64,000 nt of DNA, taken from Acidobacteriota bacterium. GTDB taxonomy: Bacteria; Acidobacteriota; Blastocatellia; Pyrinomonadales; Pyrinomonadaceae. Location: contig JADKEF010000002.1 of NCBI GenBank assembly GCA_016718135.1, positions 11,201 through 75,200 on the forward strand, in the 5' to 3' direction. Every line of letters starts with the position of its first letter. Positions within the stretch are counted from its first letter, which is position 1. This document shows, one piece after another, positions 8,580 to 16,701 of the stretch. Both the position numbers and the translations under genes were made by a program. The notes under the pieces were generated by a model. It did not search any database. It was given only the letters and a program-made list of their open reading frames with translations, and was not told the origin of the DNA.

Positions 8580-9509
8580 TTACGCGCCGAGAGCGGCGAG
8601 TCCCGCCGGGGCTGCAATATCGTCGAAACTAAAGGTGCCAACCGGAAGGTTTAGGCCGATGTCGTCGCTCGACATAACCCGTACCGTTCGCCCAAGGGCT
8701 TCAGATGCAATAGTCTGGACTTTTGCGGGGATGAGGCTCCTTCCAATTACGAGCAGGCGTTCTAGCAGATCGTTGCCCGTGACACCGCCAAATCGGTCGT
8801 TGTAAAACATCACAAGCCGATAGATCTCATCATCGACCTCATTGGGCCGACAAGTGACCGAGCGGACAACCGCAGGCTCGCTACCGCGAAGCAAGAGAGC
8901 CGTGAATCCGTCATCATTACCGCTGATCAAAAGCGAGTCGCCTTTCTCCGCAGCATTCATAAGCCAATTTGCCTCGCCAACGGCTCGAGGTAGGATCAGC
9001 CCCGCTTTCCAACCGAAGGATTCGAAATGCGTCTCGTATTCGTCAATTACGGCGAGCTTTACTGCAGTCGCGAAATAGCGTGCCCGGCCCTCGCGATCGG
9101 GTGAGATCTTTTGTTTAGCGATACGAAGATGAGCGGCCGGAGCTCCAAAGCTCTGTTCAGCCTTCCAATCCAAGACCTCCTCGGTCTCAGCTCGCGATGT
9201 CGGGACCGAATCTAAAGTGAGGATCGTAGTCCGAGCGGTATTGCTCGGCAAGGCGATCGACCAACGCTTTTGCCCCATTAGCCCAGCGATCTCAGCCACT
9301 TCGCGTAGTGTCGCGGCGAATTCAGCATGATTGACAATGTTTGTTTCGACAAAATTCGGCGTCAGAACGCCCGGAGCAAGCTCGACCGTCGCCGCCTGTT
9401 TGACCGAGTATTGTCGGCGTCCGCCCGAGATCGCGACGGCAGAAATACTGCCCGCCTCGATGCCAAGGGCGGCGTTGGGATAATTTGGCTGGGTGATCGA
9501 TGAGAACAT
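8580..9509 (-). CDS. PilM-like actin-fold protein of the pilus/secretion operon
   Basis: 309 residues with the actin-like ATPase layout of PilM/GspL cytoplasmic domains: ALGIEAGSISAVAISG at the N-terminus (phosphate-1 region), LREVAEIAGLMGQKRWSIALPS near 90, and a second lobe with DSLLISGNDDGFTALLLRG near 190. It is shorter than typical PilM (about 350) and the phosphate loops are degenerate. Last gene of the minus-strand operon secretin, tail, two pseudopilins, PilM-like. PilM normally binds the PilN tail at the inner membrane and links it to the ATPase; no PilN/O gene is seen here. It starts 2 bp after the upstream stop and ends 3 bp from mutS2, tail to tail. Confidence 0.75.
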   Translation of the reverse strand: MFSSITQPNYPNAALGIEAGSISAVAISGGRRQYSVKQAATVELAPGVLTPNFVETNIVNHAEFAATLREVAEIAGLMGQKRWSIALPSNTARTTILTLDSVPTSRAETEEVLDWKAEQSFGAPAAHLRIAKQKISPDREGRARYFATAVKLAVIDEYETHFESFGWKAGLILPRAVGEANWLMNAAEKGDSLLISGNDDGFTALLLRGSEPAVVRSVTCRPNEVDDEIYRLVMFYNDRFGGVTGNDLLERLLVIGRSLIPAKVQTIASEALGRTVRVMSSDDIGLNLPVGTFSFDDIAAPAGLAALGA

Positions 9510-9510
9510 A

Positions 9511-9957
9511 TTAATACTCGCTGAAAGCCGTGCCGTTACTATCTTCCCCTTCGGCTAGGCTTTTGACGTCAACGAGGCCCGATTCACCGTCGGCTGAGTT
9601 AGAGTCTTCGCCCTGTATCTCGTTCCATTCGGCTTTTTCTAGGATCGGATCGATCGGTTTCTCACGAAGATACTTTTCGGTCACAAGATCCTCTACCGAC
9701 TGCGGTAGTTTACCCTTGTCCGCTCGGAACTGGTCGATCGAGCGTCTGATCTGAAATAGGTTCTCCTTGAGTACGATCTCACGAGCCTGACGAACGCTTC
9801 GCTCATAGGTGGGCACAGCGATTGAGAGCAATATGATCATGATAAACATAGCGATCATCAGCTCAAGCAGAGAGAATCCCCTCTGTCGCGTCTTAATCAC
9901 TGACGACGGACCACTGACCACTGACAACTGTTTACCAATCACTATACTTCTCACCAT
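9511..9957 (-). CDS. Type II secretion/type IV pilin-like protein (pseudopilin)
   Basis: The prepilin signature RGFSLLELMIAMFIMIILLSIAVP is unmistakable: Gly before cleavage, Phe at +1 and Glu at +5. A GspG-like lollipop body follows (YERSVRQAREIVLKENLFQIRRSIDQFRADKGKLPQS, then KYLREKPIDP). The long frame starts at 9957, overlapping the upstream gene by 26 bp. A GTG at 9900 would give the leader VIKTRQRG, a more usual length. The region between the two starts is made of the repeated word CAGTGGT and encodes LSVVSGPSSV, which looks like translated repeat rather than leader peptide, so the true start is probably 9900. The C-terminus is acidic (EDSNSADGES). It belongs to the same operon as the secretin. 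Confidence 0.85.
   Translation of the reverse strand: MVRSIVIGKQLSVVSGPSSVIKTRQRGFSLLELMIAMFIMIILLSIAVPTYERSVRQAREIVLKENLFQIRRSIDQFRADKGKLPQSVEDLVTEKYLREKPIDPILEKAEWNEIQGEDSNSADGESGLVDVKSLAEGEDSNGTAFSEY
9893..9935. repeat. Word-repeat arm (CACTGAC/CAGTGGTCAGT) at a gene junction
   Basis: Degenerate tandem copies of CACTGACCACTGAC lie over the junction of the two pseudopilin genes and form the putative N-terminal extension of the second. No inverted partner is seen. The word is related to the CAGTGAACAGTGAAT words near 23.8, 26.9 and 54.9 kb. Confidence 0.65.
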
Positions 9958-10576
9958 TTAATGCTTCTTCATCCGACGTCGAACGAACGTCAAATACATT
10001 TACGTCGTCCCAATTTTCTGAGTCGGCCGGTTGATAGGATGACCTAATTCTCCACTCCGCTTCGCCGGTTATCGGATCCTTAGGAATTTCACGGAGATAG
10101 ACTTTTATTATCTCCTTTTCCTCATTGATCTCCGTGGCTTGCAGTTCCCCGTCACGAATGCCACTTCCAGCCCGGATGTTCGGGCCCCGAGCCTTGACCT
10201 TCACTCCGTCCACCAACTGTTGGAGTGACGGTGGATACCGATCGAGATTCTCCGAATCGAATATCTTGCAGTCATCGATCACCACGCGGCTCCTTGGGTC
10301 TGCAGGAGCGTTCGCTCCGCCTCCAGGAATAGTAGGATTTGAGGTATTTACGGCTCCTTGTGGACAGGCACCGTACGTATCCCGTTTGAACTCATCGATA
10401 GCCGATCGCATCTGCCTTAAGGCGTCTCGCAGACGCTGCTCTTTCTGGCGTTTGATCCCATTCTGAGCTAGCGGGATCGTCCCCATAACCAGGACTGCGA
10501 GCACGCCGAGCGTGGCGACGAGTTCGAGCAGGCTGTAGCCACTCTCGCCTTTTCTGATGTTAAAGCTAAGCTTCAT
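9932..10576 (-). CDS. Pseudopilin, GspG/PulG-like
   Basis: 214 residues. Prepilin peptidase site ESGYSLLELVATLGVLAVLVMGTIP at about residues 11-35, with the conserved Glu at +5. An amphipathic helix follows (KEQRLRDALRQMRSAIDEFKRDTYG), then a GspG-like loop with a probable disulfide pair (GACPQG and IDDCKIF) and the conserved REIPKDPITGEAEWRI segment found in major pseudopilins. Family role: subunits of the periplasmic pseudopilus that works with a secretin. The gene follows the cohesin-like tail ORF by 9 bp. The next pseudopilin overlaps or abuts its end. Confidence 0.88.
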   Translation of the reverse strand: MKLSFNIRKGESGYSLLELVATLGVLAVLVMGTIPLAQNGIKRQKEQRLRDALRQMRSAIDEFKRDTYGACPQGAVNTSNPTIPGGGANAPADPRSRVVIDDCKIFDSENLDRYPPSLQQLVDGVKVKARGPNIRAGSGIRDGELQATEINEEKEIIKVYLREIPKDPITGEAEWRIRSSYQPADSENWDDVNVFDVRSTSDEEALNGEKYSDW

Positions 10577-10585
10577 TGTCCGTGC

Positions 10586-11302
10586 CTATTCGAATCTGAC
10601 CACAAGATTCCTGCCGTCGCCGGCGAGGAAACTAAGCACGTTTCGGTCGAATGCAATGACCGGCTTGCCGGCTGCGAGAGCTTCGATCTCGATAAATGCC
10701 AGCGTTCCACCCGCAACGACCTCAAGGCCGTCCTTGGTCAATAACGAAACGTACATCTTGCCATTCTGATTGAGGAAAGGCGTCGCCGCACCGTTTGCCG
10801 CGGTCGTTCCGAAGGCATCGCCAAAGGCAACACTTCGGACCGCAACCTTCGTTGAGTCAAAATTGAGCCCAATCACCGCTGACTGGAACTTGCCATTTCC
10901 TCTGACAAGCACAGGGATCTTGACCTTTTCGCCGGCTTTCATCTCTGGGAGTTCTGATCCAAACGCAAGTTCGACCGAACCAACCGACGGCTTCTCGGTC
11001 GCCCTCTCCGGTTCCGTCGCCTTAACCTCTACCGTCTCAGCAGGTTTGACGATGTCGGACGTCTGATTCAGTTGGAGTGTCTTGACAGTGCTATCGATCG
11101 GTTTGAGAATCGATGGCTGCACCTCAGCATTTTTCGTAACAACGGCTTCCGCTACCACCGCTGCACTTGGCTGAGCCGTCGTAGTAGCGTTTGCGTCGGT
11201 CTTTACAAATTCAGGGGCTTGGTCGGGAAGTCGGACAACGGCTGTATTTCCTATGCGTCGAGCAGCGGCAAGATTCTCTTGACGCTCTTCCTCGATGATC
11301 AT
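10586..11302 (-). pseudogene. Detached C-terminal tail of a secretin, cohesin-like domain
   Basis: The frame from ATG 11302 overlaps the upstream stop as ATGA and could be read as a separate gene. The N-terminal 35 residues (MIIEEERQENLAAARR, then VVRLPDQ) and the preceding, out-of-frame NNNLEA look like the linker that follows the secretin barrel in acidobacterial-type secretins. A Thr/Ala/Val-rich linker follows, then a cohesin-like beta domain from about residue 105 (VELAFGSELPEMKAGEKVKIPVLV, QSAVIGLNFDSTKV, AFIEIEALAAGKP). I therefore regard it as the tail of the same gene, separated by a deletion and frameshift. A genuine split gene is the alternative. The protein has no signal peptide of its own, which argues against independent export. 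Confidence 0.6.
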
Positions 11303-12720
11303 TGCCTCAAGGTTATTATTCGTCGGGATACCGAGACTAGGCCGATCTGCTCGTAGTTAATTACGTTTGCCGTCTGACCAAACTGGTTATTATTATTGTT
11401 TCCGCTGCCAACACCCAAAAACTGCGCGCTCTGTACCGGCACACGCTGTCCAATACGCGCGGAGGAGTCTTCATTATTGAAAGCATGGATCTGGGTCGAA
11501 GCAATTAGCTTTGTATTGCCTTTGCTCTGATAGGCAGCAAAGCTAGCACTTGGGAGAACGATACCGGTTGGAACTGCGGCCGGAAGAGTTGTCGCGGCAG
11601 CTCCGGCAATTAGGGTGGCTAAGGGATTGTCCCCGAGCCTTACTAATCCGGCACCCGACCCGCCGAGGGCCGTAAGTTGTGCGGCGTTTCCTACCTGAAG
11701 GCCAAACTGAAGAAAGTCGTTCTTATTGACCTCGTAAAATGCAACATCCATCACGACCTCGGCACGATCCTTGTCAAGCGAACTGATTAGCTTTGCCATT
11801 AAGCGAATATTCTCTTCGGTATCGCGGATTGTGACACTATTCGTCGAGTCATCTGTCAGAACGATCGTCTGCGCACGGCCTGGCTGAGGCGGGATCGCTG
11901 TCTGAACAACCTTTGCAATGTCCTTGGGGGCAGCGTTTGCTAAATAAAATGTCCTCAAAACAAGCTGCTGAAACTTCTGCCGCTGCTGTTGGGTAGCTAC
12001 GAGTATCGTTCTCGGACCAACTTTCTGAAAGAAAAGCCCTTCCTGTAAAAAGATGTAATCTAGTGCACGAGCCGCGGTCACGTTCTTAAGTTCGATATTG
12101 GTCTTTCGCGGCGAACGGAATGATTCCACATCGAACAAAACGTTGAGGTCAAGATCCTTAGCAAGCTCCTTGATAATAAACTGAAGGTCAACGCCCGACG
12201 GGAACGGTATGTCACGAAGCTTCTCGAGCCGTTGTGGCAAGGCATCAGGAGTTGCGGTCGGCGAAGCGTAACCTGTCGGAACGAGCTTGACCTTGTTGTT
12301 AGTCCCCTTGACGCCTGGGTCAGAAGCTTCGAGCAAGTCCTTCTGGAGTCGCACCATTCGATCCATTTCCGATTTCGCAAGCTCGTTGGTCGGGTCAAAA
12401 GCGTAAGCACGGCGAAATGCCAGATATCCGCCTTCGTAATCCTTTTCCTTCGCCGCCGCGGTCCCTTTTTTCATGTACATCTGTGACGCATTGAAGAGCG
12501 AGCGCGTTAGATGGAGTCGATATTCAGGATTCTTCGGATTTTCGGCTACGGCCAGAGCAAAAGACTCGACGGCCTTGTCCCACTGCTCCGCGACCTCATA
12601 TTTCATCCCTTCGGCAAAATGCTTTTTGTCATCGCCAAATGCAAGAATGCTGATCGGCGACATCAAAGCCAAAACGAGGATCAAGGTGACCGGAAAACGA
12701 AAACGGTTTAGATATTTCAT
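11299..12720 (-). pseudogene. Secretin (GspD/PilQ-like) with TPR N-terminus, missing its C-terminal barrel
   Basis: 473 residues in frame. A signal peptide (about 1-27, ending ILAFG) precedes two or three TPR-like helices (about 33-140), then an STN/N0 domain (GVDLQFIIKELAKDLDLNVLFD) and an N1 domain (TFYLANAAPKDIAKVVQTAIP). The start of the secretin core is present (VVMDVAFYEVNKNDFLQFGLQ, then SSARIGQRVPVQ and NYEQIGL). At that point secretins continue for well over 100 residues through the beta-barrel and its pore lip. Here the frame changes to VSVSRRIITLRQ and stops, and the other frame resumes directly in the post-barrel linker. The barrel is absent, so this copy should not form a channel as assembled. 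First gene of the pilus/secretion operon. An assembly deletion is possible and should be excluded first. Confidence 0.75.
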
Positions 12721-12822
12721 AACGTTAACAACGCAAAAAACGTGAGATCAAGGATGCTGACGCTTGTGAGCCGTAGTTATACACGGCCAAAGGTACGCAA
12801 AGTTTCAAATTCTTAGATGCGC

Positions 12823-12850
12823 AAAAATCACAGAATAACTAAGTGATTTT
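12823..12850 (-). terminator. Probable terminator of cinA
   Basis: On the minus strand an AAAATCAC/GTGATTTT stem with an 11-nt loop is followed by a run of T. It lies about 40 bp after the cinA stop and before the secretin promoter region. Confidence 0.55.
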
Positions 12851-12888
12851 CGGCTTATTGATGCAAAAAATCAACTTTATTCTTCGCT

Positions 12889-14130
12889 TTAGGCCATTCC
12901 GAGCTGTCGACGAAGATAATCGAGAGCCGCCTGGCTCGCACGCCAGCGGACAAGGTATCGGTCGCCAGGGAGCACGATCTTGACTGACTTCGTACCGCGG
13001 GGGCCCGAATAGCCGATGAATACTGTCCCTACGGGCTTTTCGTCGCACCCGCCGTCTGGCCCTGCAATGCCCGTAACCGAGATAGCATGGTCCGTCCCAG
13101 CAATATCCCGCATGCCCTTAGCCATCGCCTCGGCACATTCGGAACTGACAGCTCCGTGTTCCGCAATTATCGCCGGATCGACGCCGAGAGCCCGCGTTTT
13201 TGCCTCGTTGGAATAGGTGATCGCACCTTCGAGAAAATAAGCGGACGAACCCGGAACATCGGTGAATCGCGACCCGATCAGCCCGCCCGTGCAGCTTTCG
13301 GCAACCGCGACGGTTTGGCCGAGTTCGATCAGTCGTTTGCCGACGACCTCTTCCATTGATTCGCCGTGTGCGGAGAAAACAGCATTTCCGAGAGCTTCAG
13401 CAAGCTTCTCCGCGAGTTCATCGGCGATTAACTGGGCTTGTTCAGGTTGCTCGGCAGTCGCGGCGACATGGATCTCGACCTCGCTTTTATTGAACAAGAT
13501 CGACGTCTGAACGTCCGGATATGCCGTGTAGATCGGTGCCGCGATCTCATCGACCGCCGATTCACCTTTGCCCGAAACTCTGAGTAAACGCCGCCGAACA
13601 TAAACTTCACCAGCTACCGCCTTTAGTTTCGGCAGCACATGCTCGTTGAACATCGGCTGATTCTCACGCGGCGGCCCGGGTAGGATCGCGAGGATTTTGC
13701 CGTCAAACTCCGCAAACATCCCGACGGCTGAGCCATTCGGATTCGGCAATATCTCCGAGCCGTCGATCACATATGCCTGCCGCTTATTGATCTCCGGCAT
13801 CTCACGGCCCCACGCCTTGAAACGTTCGCGTAAATGCTGCTCAATGTCATCGTGATAAACGAGTTCACGACCAACAGCCTTGGCTGTGAAAACTCTAGTA
13901 ATATCATCCTCAGTCGGCCCGAGCCCACCAGTCGTAATAACAATATCCGACCGCCGCATCGCATCCCGCACAGTTTCCTCAAGCCGTGCACCGTCGTCGC
14001 CGACGATGGTCTTCAGCTTGACATCGATCCCGATCTCATTCAGCCGCGCCGTCAGCCAAAGACTATTAGTATCAGTCTTCTCCGGCGTCAAAAGCTCAGA
14101 ACCAATAGCAATTATTTCTGCTGTAAGCAT
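12889..14130 (-). CDS. cinA: CinA: molybdopterin-binding-like domain plus NMN amidohydrolase
   Basis: 413 residues, the usual CinA length. The N-terminal MoCF_biosynth-like domain covers about 1-170 (EIIAIGSELLTPEKTDTNS, TTGGLGPTEDD, LPGPPRE; the TGGLGPTxDD loop is the nucleotide-binding signature). The C-terminal CinA/PncC domain covers about 255-413 (VAVAESCTGGLIGSRFTDVPGSSAYFLEGAITYSN and SVTGIAGPDGG). Family knowledge: the C-terminal domain deamidates nicotinamide mononucleotide in pyridine nucleotide salvage, and the N-terminal domain has ADP-ribose or CoA pyrophosphatase activity in some members. Starts MLTAEII at ATG 14130 with no strong ribosome-binding site. The gap to the next upstream gene holds a long hairpin. 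Confidence 0.95.
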   Translation of the reverse strand: MLTAEIIAIGSELLTPEKTDTNSLWLTARLNEIGIDVKLKTIVGDDGARLEETVRDAMRRSDIVITTGGLGPTEDDITRVFTAKAVGRELVYHDDIEQHLRERFKAWGREMPEINKRQAYVIDGSEILPNPNGSAVGMFAEFDGKILAILPGPPRENQPMFNEHVLPKLKAVAGEVYVRRRLLRVSGKGESAVDEIAAPIYTAYPDVQTSILFNKSEVEIHVAATAEQPEQAQLIADELAEKLAEALGNAVFSAHGESMEEVVGKRLIELGQTVAVAESCTGGLIGSRFTDVPGSSAYFLEGAITYSNEAKTRALGVDPAIIAEHGAVSSECAEAMAKGMRDIAGTDHAISVTGIAGPDGGCDEKPVGTVFIGYSGPRGTKSVKIVLPGDRYLVRWRASQAALDYLRRQLGMA

Positions 14131-14138
14131 AAGAATTT

Positions 14139-14232
14139 TTTTGCCCTCGAATTACGCGAATAGGACGAATAAAAGCGATGCTTTTGAAAAGCAATTTCTT
14201 ATTCGTTTTATTCGCATTATTCGCGGGCAAAA
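14139..14232. repeat. Word-repeat hairpin between the uracil-DNA glycosylase gene and cinA
   Basis: Left arm (14139-14174) is TTTTGCCC followed by repeats of GAATTACGCGAATA; right arm (14199-14232) is TTATTCGTTTTATTCGC and related words ending GCGGGCAAAA. The arms pair imperfectly over about 34 bp, with a nested TGCTTTTGAAAAGCA in the loop. Confidence 0.85.
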
Positions 14233-14242
14233 CTCCTTCTTC

Positions 14243-15226
14243 CTATATAGATGCTGCAAGATAGTCGCGAACCATCTTCATATCTTCCCAAACCTCGCGT
14301 TTCTTATGCGGATCGCGAAGGAGATACGCCGGGTGAAATGTTGGCATGACCTTCGTCCCCAAATAGTCGTGAAAATGGCCGCGCAGCTTACCGATCGGGA
14401 CCTTTGTTTCAAGCAAATTCTGCGCAGCAGTCGCTCCCAAAACAACGATGACCTTTGGCCGCACAACCGCGATCTCTCGAAACAGGAACGGCTTGCAAAC
14501 GACCGATTCGTCAGGCTCCGGTGCACGATTGCCCGGCGGACGACAGCGATTCATATTACCGATAAACACTTCCGAACGCTCAAAGCCCATCGCCTTGATA
14601 ATATCAGTCAAAAGCTGACCCGCACGCCCTACAAACGGCTCGCCCTGAGCATCCTCATCCGCCCCCGGAGCCTCGCCGACGAACATGAGATCAGCATTAA
14701 AATTCCCAACGCTATTCACAACCTTCGTCCGGCCGAGCGTGCTCAATTTGCAACGCCTACATTCAGAGCCGATTTCCGCCCGAATCGCCTCGATCGTCTC
14801 AGTTGGTTCCGGCATTGCCGGCACGGTGTCGAAAAGCTCGATGCTCGGAACCCCAACTATCGGCTTCTGATCAACGATTGGAGCCGCAACTAGCGCATCG
14901 TCCAAAGTTTCCTTCGCCACCGATTCCTGCGGGTTATATTTATCAAAAAACGCATTCTTCGGCCTGCTCGACAAAGACGGCAGCGACGCCAACCGTGAAC
15001 CCGCCGCGGGACGATCAACCGGTTTCGTGACTTCGGGCTGTTTATTTAAAATTTCAGATCCCAAATTGGAGATCTCGGGCGACGCGGGAACACCCCGCAA
15101 AGTCTCGCGGGTCGGAGCCGCCGTAGGCAGAGCTATTTCCGCGTCCAACGTCCTCACCCCAAGCTCCTGCATATAAAGCACTTGCTCGCGTACATCCGCA
15201 ATAAGTTCGCTGATCTCGTTCCCCAT
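14243..15226 (-). CDS. Uracil-DNA glycosylase, family 4 (iron-sulfur)
   Basis: 327 residues. The catalytic domain is C-terminal (about 145-327). It has the iron-sulfur cysteines CRRCKL, the motif GEAPGADEDAQGEPFVGRAGQLL near 175, further cysteines in NRCRPPGNR and VVCKPFL, and the HPAYLLRDP loop near 300. These are the hallmarks of family 4 uracil-DNA glycosylase with a 4Fe-4S cluster. About 140 N-terminal residues are low-complexity and Pro/Ser/Ala-rich, as in other long members, and include PEISNLGSEIL encoded by a word-repeat stretch (AAATTTCAGATCC, AAATTGGAGATC) at about 15043-15083. Start ATG 15226 has AGAGG directly before it, unusually close. It removes uracil from DNA to start base-excision repair. 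Confidence 0.92.
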   Translation of the reverse strand: MGNEISELIADVREQVLYMQELGVRTLDAEIALPTAAPTRETLRGVPASPEISNLGSEILNKQPEVTKPVDRPAAGSRLASLPSLSSRPKNAFFDKYNPQESVAKETLDDALVAAPIVDQKPIVGVPSIELFDTVPAMPEPTETIEAIRAEIGSECRRCKLSTLGRTKVVNSVGNFNADLMFVGEAPGADEDAQGEPFVGRAGQLLTDIIKAMGFERSEVFIGNMNRCRPPGNRAPEPDESVVCKPFLFREIAVVRPKVIVVLGATAAQNLLETKVPIGKLRGHFHDYLGTKVMPTFHPAYLLRDPHKKREVWEDMKMVRDYLAASI

Positions 15227-15232
15227 CCTCTT

Positions 15233-15265
15233 AATTTCGTAATTCGTAATTCCTAATTCGTAATT
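15233..15265. repeat. Word-repeat arm (AATTCGTAATTC)
   Basis: Four degenerate copies of AATTCGT fill the 26-bp gap between coaBC and the glycosylase gene. They also supply the last codons of coaBC (SITN) and its stop. No inverted partner arm. Confidence 0.75.
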
Positions 15266-16485
15266 GATTGCCCCTGTCGCAGTCGAATGACTTCGTCCAA
15301 AATACGGTCGCCCAACTCCCTTTTCGAAATTAGCGGCAATTCAGTTTCGGTGGTGTGTGTGATGATCGTCGCGATGTTCGTATCTGTGTTAAACCCCGCA
15401 CCTTCTTTTGTAATGTCGTTCGCGACAACGATATCCAGGCCCTTTTTCTCCATCTTCGAGCGGGCGTAGCCGACGACGTCATTCGTCTCGGCAGCAAACC
15501 CGACGACCATCAAGCCGTCATGCCGATTCCGCGAAACGTCCGCCAGAATATCCGGCGTCTTCTTGAGTTCCAACGTCATCGTATCGCGGCCTTCTTTCTT
15601 GATCTTTGCATCAGCTGCATTCGCCGGCGCATAATCCGCAACCGCCGCGGCCCCGACAAATATGGTCGCCGATGGCAGTTCCTTCATCACCGCCTCATGC
15701 ATCTGTTCCGCTGAAACGGCGCGGATCACATTCACATTCGACGGGGGCTCAACGGTAGTTACACCTGCGACAACAGTGACCGATGCCGCACGATCCGCCG
15801 CCGCCGCCGCCAACGCAAATCCCATCTTGCCGGACGAATGATTAGAGATAAATCTAACTGGATCGATCGCCTCACGCGTACCGCCGACGGTTATCAGTAA
15901 TTTCTCTCCAGCCAAATCCGCCTTTGCGTCTTTGCCCCTTTGCGTCTTTGCGTTAAGAAGTCTTAACGCCTGCGAAACAATATTCTCCACATCTTCCAGC
16001 TTCCCCGTCCCGACCGTCTTGCACGCTAGTTCCCCCGCGACCGGATCGACAAAATGGACGCCGTCCGCACGAAGCTGCTCGACATTCCGCTGAGTGGCGG
16101 GCTGTTCCCACATTGTCACGTTCATCGCTGGAGCGATAATCACCGGGGCGGTGGTCGCCAGATACGTCGAAGATAGAAAATCGTCCGCCACGCCGTTGGC
16201 GAATTTGGCGATAATATTCGCCGTCGCCGGAACGATCAGGAGCAGGTCGATGTTTTGCGAAAAATTGATATGCGCGATCGGGTCAGGATTCGCCGGATCG
16301 TAGTCATCCACAATGACATGCCGGTCGGTCAGCGCCCTGAACGTCAACGGCTGCACAAACTCCGTCGCATGCCGCGTCATCGCAACCGTGACATCGCACC
16401 CGGCCTTCTGCAACAGCCGCAAAACCTCGACCGCCTTATAAGCCGCAATACCGCCTGTGACACCTAATCCGATGTTGAAAGTCAT
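15253..16485 (-). CDS. coaBC: Bifunctional phosphopantothenoylcysteine decarboxylase/phosphopantothenate-cysteine ligase
   Basis: 410 residues. CoaC part (about 1-180): GVTGGIAAYKAVEVLRLL, then TRHATEFVQPLTFRALT, the APAMNVTMW motif with the catalytic Asn and the substrate-clamp PVAGELACKTVGTGKLE. CoaB part (about 195-405): ITVGGTREAIDPVRFISNHSSGKMGFALA, AAVADYAPANAA, then KLKKTPD-like LELKKTPDILADV and VGFAAET. It makes 4'-phosphopantetheine from phosphopantothenate and cysteine with CTP, a step of coenzyme A synthesis. The linker between the domains contains AKTQRGKDAK, encoded by a GCAAAGACGCAAAG word repeat at 15921-15956. A TATAAT at 16503-16508 (minus) and GGAG four bases before the ATG give a plausible short-leader promoter. 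Confidence 0.96.
   Translation of the reverse strand: MTFNIGLGVTGGIAAYKAVEVLRLLQKAGCDVTVAMTRHATEFVQPLTFRALTDRHVIVDDYDPANPDPIAHINFSQNIDLLLIVPATANIIAKFANGVADDFLSSTYLATTAPVIIAPAMNVTMWEQPATQRNVEQLRADGVHFVDPVAGELACKTVGTGKLEDVENIVSQALRLLNAKTQRGKDAKADLAGEKLLITVGGTREAIDPVRFISNHSSGKMGFALAAAAADRAASVTVVAGVTTVEPPSNVNVIRAVSAEQMHEAVMKELPSATIFVGAAAVADYAPANAADAKIKKEGRDTMTLELKKTPDILADVSRNRHDGLMVVGFAAETNDVVGYARSKMEKKGLDIVVANDITKEGAGFNTDTNIATIITHTTETELPLISKRELGDRILDEVIRLRQGQSITN
15921..15956. repeat. Word-repeat arm (CTTTGCGTCTTTGC) inside coaBC
   Basis: Tandem CTTTGCGT/CTTTGCCC words lie in frame in the inter-domain linker of coaBC and encode a basic hydrophilic peptide. The same word recurs at about 28.87-28.97 kb. 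Confidence 0.75.
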
Positions 16486-16502
16486 ACTACTCCGACTGAT
16501 TG

Positions 16503-16508
16503 ATTATA
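16503..16508 (-). promoter_or_regulatory. Probable -10 element of coaBC
   Basis: TATAAT on the minus strand, 17 bases before the coaBC ATG, with GGAG between. The -35 is not clear. The 216-bp divergent gap 16486-16701 holds nothing else I recognise except a TATAGAAT close to the MORN gene start. Confidence 0.5.
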
Positions 16509-16701
16509 AGCCGATTTGTTGCAATCTTGCTTTACTAACCGCTAAGTTTCGTGAGATCCGTAGACCTGACCAGCGTGCGAAGCATTCCGGCGATGTCTAT
16601 TTCTGATCACTCATATAGTTGCAGGGAAAATTCGGATTCTGATATTCTTGAAACGTAGCTGCTCGATCATACCTTAGTACCAAATTATAGAATACAGAAA
16701 A

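Noticed and set aside
13880..14893. Long plus-strand open frame across cinA and the UDG gene
   Set aside because: It spans two confirmed minus-strand genes and the hairpin between them.
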